A DNA stretch of 64,000 bases, from the NCBI RefSeq assembly GCF_013019105.1, contig NZ_BLTE01000007.1:124001-188000 (forward strand). The letters run 5' to 3'. The translations under genes were made by a program, and so were the position numbers. The notes beneath the pieces are model-generated. The model made no database searches. It was not told the DNA's origin and worked only from the letters and a program-made list of their open reading frames with translations. Of this stretch, positions 33,888 to 40,990 are shown one piece after another; the first letter of the stretch is position 1, and each line of letters opens with the position of its first letter. This DNA is from Fundidesulfovibrio magnetotacticus. GTDB lineage: Bacteria > Desulfobacterota > Desulfovibrionia > Desulfovibrionales > Desulfovibrionaceae.

Positions 33888-34869
33888 CCTGGCGTTCCTG
33901 CTGGCGGCCCTGGCCCTGGCCATCCACCTCCCGGCCGCCCCCTTCCCGCCGTGCCAGTCGGCGCTGGCCGCCGACGCGCCCCGGCCCGCCGGACCGCAAG
34001 CTTCCCCGCCGGAGACGGTCGCGCCGGACTCCCCCCCCAAACCCGTGGTCGCCGCGCCCGGCACGCGGCTCACCCTCGGGTTCGTCGCCCCTGCGGGGAG
34101 CGACCCGCTGCTCCTGGACGCCGAGCTCGCGCGCCCGGGCGAAGCCCCCCCCGCGCGCTGGATCATCCCGGCCGTGCCCGGCGCGCCGGGCCAGGCCGCC
34201 TGGGAGTTCGCCTTTCCCTGGGAGATCGTGCCGGGGCGCTGGCGGCTCAGCGTCTCCAGCGAGGGGCGGGAGCTGGCCCGGGCCGAATTCGAGGTGACGG
34301 CCGCGCCCGCGCCGCCGCCCCAGGCCGCGCCGGACCCCAAGACCGAGGGGAAACGCCCCGCGAAATCCGGTCAGGAACGCGACGGCGCGACCAAAGCCGC
34401 CACGGCGCCCAGGCCTGGGAAACCCGGCCAGGAGAAGCCGGATGCGGCCCCCGCCGCGCAACGGCCTGAGAACGGGAAGGCCTTGCCGCGGACAGAGTCC
34501 GGCAAGGACGCGCAACGGCCTGAATCCGGCAAAGACGCGCAGCGGCAGCCCTCCCCCCCCAAATCGCCCGCCGCGCAGCGGCCCATGGGGGGCGACCCCT
34601 CCCGCCAGGTCCATGCCCTCATCGCAGGCAGCTACTCCGAGCAGGCCCGCGCCCTCTGGGTGGCCTCCTTCCTGCGCGAATCCGGGCGCAAGGCCTGCGT
34701 GCGGCCCGAGCCCTCCCGGGGCCGCACGCTCTGGGTGGTGGTAGCCGGATGGCGCGAAAGCGCCCAGGAGGCGGCCTCCGAACGCGAGGCCCTGGCGCGC
34801 CTCACCGGCGACGCCCTCGTGCGCCCCATGCGCGCGGGAGACCTGGAAAGAGGGCTGGACTGCCGTTGA
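33880..34869 (+). CDS. Exported SPOR-domain protein
   Basis: A 329-aa protein starting at a GTG with GGAGG 10 bp upstream. Residues 1-30 are a signal sequence. A beta-rich domain near residues 55-145 is followed by a Pro/Lys/Glu-rich linker with two copies of ESGKDAQR. A C-terminal SPOR-like domain (residues about 245-325) starts VHALIAGSYSEQARALWVAS. SPOR domains bind denuded peptidoglycan at division sites, so a cell-envelope role is likely. Long linkers of this sort span the periplasm. Confidence 0.75.
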   Translation: MRSLAFLLAALALAIHLPAAPFPPCQSALAADAPRPAGPQASPPETVAPDSPPKPVVAAPGTRLTLGFVAPAGSDPLLLDAELARPGEAPPARWIIPAVPGAPGQAAWEFAFPWEIVPGRWRLSVSSEGRELARAEFEVTAAPAPPPQAAPDPKTEGKRPAKSGQERDGATKAATAPRPGKPGQEKPDAAPAAQRPENGKALPRTESGKDAQRPESGKDAQRQPSPPKSPAAQRPMGGDPSRQVHALIAGSYSEQARALWVASFLRESGRKACVRPEPSRGRTLWVVVAGWRESAQEAASEREALARLTGDALVRPMRAGDLERGLDCR

Positions 34870-34919
34870 GGCAACACCGGCCCGCGAGCGCCCGCCGGAA
34901 ACGGCCGCGCGGCGGCCGG

Positions 34920-35429
34920 TTATTGCTGAACGCGACGCGCGCCGATGTAGGTGCGCACCCAGTAGCGTTCGGCGAGGCTCTCCTCGCGCACGTGCGCGCC
35001 CGGCGTGGGGCTGTGGATGAAGCGCCCGCGCCCGGTGTAGATGCCCACGTGCAGTCCCCAGCGTTTGCGGGTGACGTTGAAGAAGACCAGATCCCCGGGC
35101 TTGAGGTCGGCCTTGTCCACGGGGCGGCCCACCTTGAGCATGTCCTCGGTGCGCCGGGGCAGTTTGTGGCCCTGCACGGCGTAACACCACTGCACCAGGC
35201 CCGAGCAGTCGAAGCCGGAGCGGGGGGAGTCGCCTCCCGCGCGGTAGGGCGCGCCCAGTTGCCCGCGCGCCGTTTCGACCACGCTGGCCTTGGGCGGCGG
35301 CAAAGGCTCGGGCGTCACGGGGAGGGTTGTCCCGCAACCGGCGAGCAGGGACAACGCCAGGAAGGCCGCGCACAGGCGGCGGGTCAGCCCCGGGCCGAAG
35401 GCTCTCGCGGACGCGCGGATCATGCGCAT
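34920..35429 (-). CDS. NlpC/P60-family lipoprotein peptidase
   Basis: A 169-aa cell-wall hydrolase. The signal sequence ends in LSLLAGCGT, a lipobox. The NlpC/P60 domain carries the catalytic Cys in SGFDCSGLVQWCY near residue 75, the His in RWGLHVGIYTG near 125 and a third polar residue in GRFIHSPTPG. Such enzymes cut the D-Glu to diaminopimelate bond in peptide stems. The start at 35429 could shift two codons to 35423. It is flanked by SPOR and MltB genes, forming an envelope cluster. Confidence 0.85.
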   Translation of the reverse strand: MRMIRASARAFGPGLTRRLCAAFLALSLLAGCGTTLPVTPEPLPPPKASVVETARGQLGAPYRAGGDSPRSGFDCSGLVQWCYAVQGHKLPRRTEDMLKVGRPVDKADLKPGDLVFFNVTRKRWGLHVGIYTGRGRFIHSPTPGAHVREESLAERYWVRTYIGARRVQQ

Positions 35430-35530
35430 GGAGATAGTTCCGCCCGGCCGCCGGGTCAATGCGTGAACCGGCCCGGGCGCGGCGTCGCGTAATGGTGGAC
35501 AGCGGAGGCGGGCTGGGTAATAATCAGCGG

Positions 35531-36472
35531 ATGCGATGTTCCACAAAGCTCCGCCTTCCGGCCCTCCTGGCCCTGCTGACGCTCCTGGCCCTGCCCTCCC
35601 TGGCCCGCGCGGCGGACCCGGCCTGGAACCGCCTGCTGGACCGCCTGGCCTCCGACGGGCTGCCCCGCGCGGAACTGGCCCCCCTCTTCGACGCACCGGG
35701 CATGTCCTTCGACCCCTCCATCATGGCCCACAAAGTGGACCGCATGGTGCGCAAGCAGTTCGACCCCGCGCCACCTCCGGGCCGCAAGGCCCTCATGCAG
35801 AGCAACTACGCCGCCTACCTCAAACCCTGGACCCTGGCCTGGGCCGGGGACTACTCCCGGACCTACGCGGACGCTTTCTCCCGCGCCGAGGCTGCCTACG
35901 GCGTGCCCCGGGAGGTGATCCTGGCGCTGCTGCTGGTGGAAACCAAGCTGGGCTCCTTCCTGGGCAAGGACCAGGCCTTCCAGGTGCTGGCCTCCATGGC
36001 GGCCAGCGACGGGCTGGAGCCCATCCGCCCCTACCTGAAGACCGTGGGGAGCAACGCCGAGCGCGCCGCCTACGCCGACGCCAGCGCCAAGGACCGCTCC
36101 CAGTGGGCCTACCAGGAGCTCAAGGCGCTCATCCTCTACACGCGCGCACTGGGGCAGAGCCCGTCCGCCGTGCCCGGCTCCATCTACGGGGCCATCGGCA
36201 TCTGCCAGTTCATGCCCACCAACGCCCTGCGCTTCGGCGTGGACGGCAACGGCGACGGCCGCGTGGACCTCTTCGACCCCGCCGACGCCATCCCCAGCAT
36301 CGCCAACTATCTGGTGGGCCACGGCTGGAAGCAGGGCCTCACATGGGACCAGCAGCGCACCGTGGTCTACGCCTACAACCACTCCGACCTCTACTCGCTG
36401 GCCGTGATGACCATCGCCGACAGGCTGCGCCAGCCCCCCGCCGCACCCGTGGCCGCCCGCCCCACGCCCTGA
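35531..36472 (+). CDS. Lytic murein transglycosylase, MltB type
   Basis: A 313-aa exported enzyme that cleaves glycan strands of peptidoglycan to 1,6-anhydro products. After a signal peptide (residues 1-26) come YGVPREVILALLLVETKLGS with the catalytic Glu near residue 140, and GSIYGAIGICQFMPTNALRF near 220. DGNGDGRVDLFDP may bind calcium as in MltB. The upstream ribosome site is weak. It is divergent from the NlpC/P60 gene. Confidence 0.88.
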   Translation: MRCSTKLRLPALLALLTLLALPSLARAADPAWNRLLDRLASDGLPRAELAPLFDAPGMSFDPSIMAHKVDRMVRKQFDPAPPPGRKALMQSNYAAYLKPWTLAWAGDYSRTYADAFSRAEAAYGVPREVILALLLVETKLGSFLGKDQAFQVLASMAASDGLEPIRPYLKTVGSNAERAAYADASAKDRSQWAYQELKALILYTRALGQSPSAVPGSIYGAIGICQFMPTNALRFGVDGNGDGRVDLFDPADAIPSIANYLVGHGWKQGLTWDQQRTVVYAYNHSDLYSLAVMTIADRLRQPPAAPVAARPTP

Positions 36473-36631
36473 CGGGCAACGCCCTTCGGACAGACCCGAA
36501 GCGCGGGCGCGACCGGCGGGAATCGTCCGTCCCCCCCCGGGCGCGCCAGAGCCGCCCCCTTGCCGTGGGGCCACGCCGGACGCCCGCCTCCTAAGACAAG
36601 CGATGCGCCCGGGGCGTGCTCCCTGAGCCCG

Positions 36632-36658
36632 GCGGCCCGGCCGGAAGGGCCGGGCCGC
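36632..36658. terminator. Bidirectional terminator-like hairpin
   Basis: A perfect 11-bp inverted repeat GCGGCCCGGCC/GGCCGGGCCGC with a 5-nt loop lies between the convergent mltB-like and zinc-ribbon genes. No T-run is present on either side. Confidence 0.5.
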
Positions 36659-36670
36659 GAGCAACGGGAT

Positions 36671-36868
36671 CTAGAGCTGGAGGAAGTAGTCGCTGCCGCA
36701 CACGGGACAGCAGGTTTCCTTGCCCGCCAGGAAGCCGCAGGAGGCGCACTTCTTCTCGGGCTTGGGCACGGCTGGATTGTGCTCGCCGCACATGCGACAA
36801 TGGGTGAAGTCGGGATCGTTGGACGCCTTGCACTTGGGACAGGTCCATTCCTGGCGGTCGCTGGTCAT
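36671..36868 (-). CDS. Small double zinc-ribbon protein
   Basis: A 65-aa protein with four C-x2-C knuckles: CPKC, CRMC, CASC and CPVC, enough to bind two zinc ions. Residues QEWTCPKCKASNDPDFTHCR resemble a RanBP2-type zinc finger. The start is the ATG at 36868; the longer open frame has no similarity. The role is unknown; such ribbons often bind nucleic acid or protein. Confidence 0.7.
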   Translation of the reverse strand: MTSDRQEWTCPKCKASNDPDFTHCRMCGEHNPAVPKPEKKCASCGFLAGKETCCPVCGSDYFLQL

Positions 36869-37079
36869 GGGGGCTCCGTGCGGATCGGGTTTGGGACTTG
36901 CCCATCCCCTAGCACGCTTCCCGCCCGCGAGACAATCGCCCCGCCGCCGGGCCGCCCGCCCTGGCGGCCATCCGCAAACAATCCGCCCGGCAGGACCGGG
37001 CGTCGGAGGGGGGGACATCGACCCCGGAGGCGTGGTAAGACACCGGCCGCCGCCCGCAGGGCGTCGGCCAGGGGGACGT

Positions 37080-38030
37080 TCAGCTGGCGGAGGCTCCGGC
37101 CATGGGACCGGCGGGGATGTAGCGGCGAAGGGTGAGGCCCTTCAGGCGGGCCTGCTCGGCGCGCCACAGGTCCTGGAGGTGCTGCCACACGAAGTCCAGG
37201 GGCACGTGGGAGCGCAGGTACTGCTCGCACTTGGCGAAGCTGTAGTGGTGCGCCAGGGCGCGGCTCACCACGGCGTTGCGCCAGTGGTTGGCGGCCAGCA
37301 CCCGGTTGATGGCCGCCTCGTCGGAGAGGGGCGCGTCGGTTTCCTTGCGCACGGGCAGCGGCAGCACGGCCTCCAGGAGCCTGCGGTCGTAGACAACGCA
37401 GTTGATGGTGGCGAAGTCCGGGTAGAAGTAGGGGGGCTGCCCGCTGGCGAGCCACGCGCCCACCAGGTCCTCGTGGACCACCTTCTCCCACATCCAGCGG
37501 TGGTACACCCAGTTCTCCTCCACCACCGCGCCCTCGTACATGGCGCGCTCGGCGGGGTAGGCGGCCTTGAGGAAGCGGTTCATGGCGAAGCGTCCCGGAG
37601 GGCTCACGGGGGCCAGGGCGCTCACGATGGGGATGTCGGCGCGCATGCGGTGCGCCCGGTAGGCCTCCAGCAGGTGCTCCAGCCAGAGGGGCGTCACGAA
37701 CACGTCCTCATCCATCTTCACCACCACGTCGTCCAGGTGGTTGGAGAGGATTTCGTTCTGCACGGCGTTCACGGCGGGCACGAGCCCGCGCGGCGAGCAG
37801 TGGATCACCTCCACGCCCGGGGTGGTGTGCATGAAGCGGTGGAGAATGGCCGCGTGGTCGGGCTCCACGGCGTTGGCCACGATGTAGATCTTCTTGAACC
37901 GCCCGAGGTTTGTGAAGCGCTGCAGGCTGCGCATACTGAGCAGGAGGCAGTCGAGGCGGTGCGACGTCAACAGCATCAGCACCGGGCGTATGGGGTCGCG
38001 GCCTGGCCGCAGGGGGACGATCTTGCTCAT
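37080..38030 (-). CDS. GT-A fold glycosyltransferase-like protein
   Basis: A 316-aa soluble protein. The N-terminal PVLMLLTSHRLDCLLLSMRS and the DDVVVKMDEDVFVTPLWLEH stretch near residue 100, with its DED in place of DxD, are features of family-2-like nucleotide-sugar transferases. Acceptor and sugar are unknown. It stands alone, with a non-coding gap of 314 bp before the divergent ferredoxin gene. Confidence 0.7.
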   Translation of the reverse strand: MSKIVPLRPGRDPIRPVLMLLTSHRLDCLLLSMRSLQRFTNLGRFKKIYIVANAVEPDHAAILHRFMHTTPGVEVIHCSPRGLVPAVNAVQNEILSNHLDDVVVKMDEDVFVTPLWLEHLLEAYRAHRMRADIPIVSALAPVSPPGRFAMNRFLKAAYPAERAMYEGAVVEENWVYHRWMWEKVVHEDLVGAWLASGQPPYFYPDFATINCVVYDRRLLEAVLPLPVRKETDAPLSDEAAINRVLAANHWRNAVVSRALAHHYSFAKCEQYLRSHVPLDFVWQHLQDLWRAEQARLKGLTLRRYIPAGPMAGASAS

Positions 38031-38344
38031 GACACAGCCTTCCTTGGCCGCAGGTTCTATTCAGGGTGACTCCGCATTTCTTATCGGACCAACAGGGCTG
38101 ATCTTTAGCCCACGTTCCTACTTTTTTTCACCGCGGCGGTCCGGAGAACCTTTTGCTCCAGACCCTGGCTGGCTGCTTGACAGCCCATCACGTCCGAGGC
38201 TAAGGCTTTCACAGCTGGCCCGCGCGGCTTGACCTCGGTGGCCAACTTCTTGATTTTACATGGCATTTGGGCCCGTCCATTGCAAACAGGAACGGGCTTT
38301 TCCGAGCACGAAACAAACCAAACCAGAGAGTGGAGGTTAGGAGC
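38031..38344. other. 314-bp divergent promoter region
   Basis: No gene is seen. The region drops in GC and contains TTGACA at 38177-38182 followed after 18 bp by TAAGGC, and a second TTGACC at 38229. At least one promoter for the ferredoxin gene is expected here. A GGAGG-like site stands just before 38345. Confidence 0.55.
38177..38206 (+). promoter_or_regulatory. Candidate sigma-70 promoter of the ferredoxin gene
   Basis: TTGACA, an 18-bp spacer and TAAGGC. The -35 box is perfect but the -10 box is weak; the resulting leader would be about 130 nt. Confidence 0.35.
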
Positions 38345-38533
38345 ATGGGCTACAAGGTCACTGTCGACGAAGAAAAGTGCACCGGCGACGGCGAATGCGT
38401 GGACGTCTGCCCCGTTGAAGTCTACGAAATGCAGGACGGCAAGTCCGTCGTGGTCAACGAGGAAGAGTGCCTGGGCTGCGAATCCTGCGTCGAAGTCTGC
38501 GACCAGGACGCCATCACCGTCGAGGAAGAATAA
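38345..38533 (+). CDS. Ferredoxin of the FdIII type with an Asp cluster ligand
   Basis: A 62-aa, very acidic two-cluster ferredoxin. The first motif reads CTGDGECVDVCPVEVYE: the second of the usual four cysteines is Asp, giving C-x2-D-x2-C-x3-CP. The second motif, CLGCESCVEVCDQD, has all four cysteines. This is the pattern of Desulfovibrio africanus ferredoxin III, where the Asp site holds a 3Fe-4S cluster that can take up a fourth metal. It is monocistronic with a strong terminator, which fits a highly expressed electron carrier. Start ATG preceded by GGAGG and AGGAG. Confidence 0.95.
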   Translation: MGYKVTVDEEKCTGDGECVDVCPVEVYEMQDGKSVVVNEEECLGCESCVEVCDQDAITVEEE

Positions 38534-38555
38534 TCCCTTTCCCGATTGAGTCTCC

Positions 38556-38602
38556 AACAGGCGGGAGCGGCCACAAAGGCCCGCTCCCGCCTGTTCTTTC
38601 CC
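38556..38602 (+). terminator. Rho-independent terminator of the ferredoxin gene
   Basis: A perfect 15-bp inverted repeat AACAGGCGGGAGCGG/CCGCTCCCGCCTGTT with a 10-nt loop, followed by CTTTCCCCC. It is 22 bp past the stop. Confidence 0.8.
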
Positions 38603-38665
38603 CCTTGCCGGTCGGGAAATCGTGACCATAATCGAGCGTGCCGCGCCCGGCGGCCAGGAGTTCCC

Positions 38666-39337
38666 GTGATCGACGCCGACTTTTCCGACATCTTCGAGCG
38701 CTACGAGGCTCTGTGCGCCGAAGTGGACGCCGTGTTCCAGAAGGTCAAGGCCGCCTGCCCCGAGCAGGTGCGGTGCGAAGTGTCCTGTTCGGACTGCTGC
38801 CACGCCCCTTTCGACGTCACCCTCGTCGAGGCCCTCTACCTCAACAAGCGCTTCAACGAACTTTTCCCCAAGGGTGACGAGCGCTACCGCATCACCGTGG
38901 CCGCCAACCGCTCCGACCGCGAGCACTACCGCCTCAAACACAAGGCCTGGAAGGCCCACGGCGCGGGCGTCCCCGACGAGCGCATCGTCGAGTCCTTCGC
39001 CGCCGAGCGCATCCGCTGCGCCCTGCTCTCCCAGGACGAGCGCTGCGAATTCTACGACGTGCGCCCCGTCACCTGCCGCCTCTACGGCGCGCCCCTCAAC
39101 GTGGGCGGCAAGCTGCGCGTGTGCGGCAAGTCCGGCTTCCAGCCCGGCGGCAAATACCCCGCCGTGAACATCGCCCGCATCCAGGAGCGCCTCTTCGAGC
39201 TTTCCAGGGAAATCGTGGAGCGCGTGGGCGGCAGATTCGACTACCTCCAGGACATGCTCGTCCCCGTCTCCATGGCCGTGCTCACCGACTACAACGACGA
39301 GTTCTTCGGCCTGGGAGCCCCAAAGAAGGAGGACTAG
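38666..39337 (+). CDS. YkgJ-family cysteine cluster protein
   Basis: A 223-aa protein starting at a GTG with CAGGAG 5 bp upstream. The YkgJ/FliB-like cysteine cluster is visible: CEVSCSDCCHAPFDVT near residue 35, then RCALLSQDERCEFYDVRPVTC near 110-130 (written here only for position; the Cys spacing is C-x9-C-x9-C) and a final LRVCGKSGF near 152. Such proteins probably bind a zinc or iron-sulfur site. It heads a three-gene cassette with the 127-aa and TPR genes. Confidence 0.8.
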   Translation: MIDADFSDIFERYEALCAEVDAVFQKVKAACPEQVRCEVSCSDCCHAPFDVTLVEALYLNKRFNELFPKGDERYRITVAANRSDREHYRLKHKAWKAHGAGVPDERIVESFAAERIRCALLSQDERCEFYDVRPVTCRLYGAPLNVGGKLRVCGKSGFQPGGKYPAVNIARIQERLFELSREIVERVGGRFDYLQDMLVPVSMAVLTDYNDEFFGLGAPKKED

Positions 39338-39339
39338 CC

Positions 39340-39723
39340 GTGTTCACCAAGTTCCTCACCCCCGAGGAGGAGGCCCAGAAAAAGGCCATCTACGAGCGCA
39401 TCTCAGACAAACGGCGCAAGTTCATCGACAGGATGGGCTACGACAACTGGGACCCCTTCCAGAAGCCCTTCGACCCCATCGACATCCGCATCGACACCTC
39501 CAAGCGCACCTCCCAGCAGCTCATGCGCGAGTTCATGCAGTCGCTCCCCGTGGGCACGCCTGTCCCCACCGACTACGCACAGGGCGCGTGGGAGCTCTGC
39601 GTGGGCGTCATCAACGGATCGCTGCGCTTCAAAGGCATGTTCGATTTCGTCCAGTGGTACGCCAAACTCCTCGATGAGGAAGGGCGCATCGAGGAATTCA
39701 AGCAATCCAAAGGACTTGGGTGA
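39340..39723 (+). CDS. Conserved-looking hypothetical protein in the YkgJ-TPR cassette
   Basis: A 127-aa soluble helical protein, unrecognised. It starts at a GTG, 2 bp after the previous stop and with AAGGAGGA 7 bp upstream, and its stop overlaps the next gene's leader. The segment RISDKRRKFIDRMGYDNWDP and a later YAQGAWELCVGVINGSLRF are the best candidates for conserved cores. Tight packing suggests one function with its neighbours. Confidence 0.75.
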   Translation: MFTKFLTPEEEAQKKAIYERISDKRRKFIDRMGYDNWDPFQKPFDPIDIRIDTSKRTSQQLMREFMQSLPVGTPVPTDYAQGAWELCVGVINGSLRFKGMFDFVQWYAKLLDEEGRIEEFKQSKGLG

Positions 39724-39728
39724 TCACC

Positions 39729-40358
39729 ATGGCCATGACCCACGAAAACGTCGACGACTACATCGCAGAGCTCGAAACCAAGCTGGCCAAGAACGACCAG
39801 TGCGCCACCTCCCACTACAACCTGGGCGTGGCCTACCTGCACAAGCGCCGCTTCGAGGAAGCCAAGACCAGCTTCCTGCGAGCCATCGAACGCTCCCCCG
39901 CCATGGCGGAAGGCTACGTCCAGCTGGGCGGCCTGGCCATGAACGACGGCGACATCGATAGCTGCCTGCGTTTCAACCAGGCCGCCGTGAAGGCCCGCCA
40001 CCGCTTCGCCGTGCCCCACGCCAACATCGGCTTCTGCCTGCTCCAGATGGGCCAGGTGGACGAGGCCATCAAGTCGCTGCGCAAGGCCGTCAAGCTGGAC
40101 TCCCAGTTCGTGCAGGCCTTCGGCACCCTGGGCAGCGCCCTCTACATGGCCGGGCAGACCGACGAATCCATCGAGATGAGCAAGCGCGCCGTGGAACTCC
40201 ACCCCAAGTTCGGCCCCGCCTGGAACAACCTGGCCCTGGCCTACCTGGAGAAAGGCGACGCCCAACAGGCCATGAGCTGCATCCGCCAGGCCCAGGAGTG
40301 CAACTACGACGTGCACCCCAACCTCGTCAGGGACATCGAGGCCAAGCTGGCCGGATAG
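39729..40358 (+). CDS. Tetratricopeptide-repeat protein
   Basis: A 209-aa protein built almost wholly of about five TPR units, e.g. SHYNLGVAYLHKRRFEEAKT near residue 30, AEGYVQLGGLAMNDGDID near 60 and AWNNLALAYLEKGDAQQAM near 170. No signal or membrane segment is seen, so it is a cytoplasmic adaptor. It is the last gene of the YkgJ/127-aa/TPR cassette, overlapping the leader of the preceding gene's end, and a terminator lies at 40438-40484. Confidence 0.88.
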   Translation: MAMTHENVDDYIAELETKLAKNDQCATSHYNLGVAYLHKRRFEEAKTSFLRAIERSPAMAEGYVQLGGLAMNDGDIDSCLRFNQAAVKARHRFAVPHANIGFCLLQMGQVDEAIKSLRKAVKLDSQFVQAFGTLGSALYMAGQTDESIEMSKRAVELHPKFGPAWNNLALAYLEKGDAQQAMSCIRQAQECNYDVHPNLVRDIEAKLAG

Positions 40359-40361
40359 CCT

Positions 40362-40478
40362 GCGGGGCTCCGCCCCGGGCCGCTGCTAGGCATTGCCCCG
40401 CGCCCGCCGGGGCGATGCTCCCACACCCCGCACCATGCTTCGCGGGATTCACCGGCGCCGCCGATGAATCCCGCGAAG
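40362..40478 (+). repeat. Dispersed extragenic repeat, copy 4
   Basis: It starts GCGGGGCTCCGCCCCGGG, passes CCCGCCGGGGCGATGC and ends GCTTCGCGGGATTCACCGG. Order and sequence parallel the copy at 56650-56755. The last module also resembles TTTCGCGGGCTTCACCGG of copy 1. Confidence 0.7.
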
Positions 40479-40484
40479 TTTTTC
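40438..40484 (+). terminator. Rho-independent terminator after the TPR gene
   Basis: A perfect 14-bp inverted repeat CTTCGCGGGATTCA/TGAATCCCGCGAAG with a 13-nt loop is followed by TTTTTCTTT. The left arm is the end module of the dispersed repeat, so the repeat seems to provide the terminator. Confidence 0.8.
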
Positions 40485-40695
40485 TTTGATCACGTGGATG
40501 GCAGGCGCGGAAAGCTTTTGCCGCGCACGAGATCGCTCCACCGCCCGGAGGCGTGGCCCGGATGCGAGGCGCGCGCGACTGCCGGGAGGCATGGCCGCCC
40601 CGCTCCATCGCCGCATTGCTGGTGGCTCGCCGCACCCTCCCCGGGAAGGGCGACGCGGGCTGCCCCGGAACTCCCCCGGGCGGCCCGCCGTCGGG

Positions 40696-40878
40696 CTACT
40701 TGCTTCCGATCGCGCCCTTGATGGACTCCACGTCCTTCTTGATCTCGCTCAGGGACTGCTCCAGAGCGTGCATCTGGTCCATCATCACCTGGAGACGGTT
40801 GAAAATTTTGTTGAACTCGTAGCTGTCGCGGGTTTCTTTGATCAGATGCTTCTGGGCAATGTCGGCATCGTGGGCCAT
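40696..40878 (-). CDS. Small coiled-coil protein
   Basis: A 60-aa helical protein. The whole length from KETRDSYEFNKIFNRLQVMM through MHALEQSLSEIKKDVESIKG fits one amphipathic helix able to form a coiled coil. The ATG at 40878 has AAGGAG 9 bp upstream, which supports translation. Function is unknown. Confidence 0.65.
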   Translation of the reverse strand: MAHDADIAQKHLIKETRDSYEFNKIFNRLQVMMDQMHALEQSLSEIKKDVESIKGAIGSK

Positions 40879-40990
40879 GGAAGCGCTCCTTGCGCCGCCC
40901 GCCGGGGCGGGCCGTTGCGGGTTGGGGTCGTGCTCTGCGGAAAATGACCAGAGAGCGGCACAAAAGTCCATCCCTTGACAGGCATCCGGG

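Larger units (their letters stand above)
40359..40695. other. 337-bp gap with repeat-derived hairpins
   Basis: The left half is dispersed-repeat copy 4 with two GC hairpins and the terminator at 40438-40484. The right half (40490-40695) shows no coding signal or repeat that I can recognise. Confidence 0.6.
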
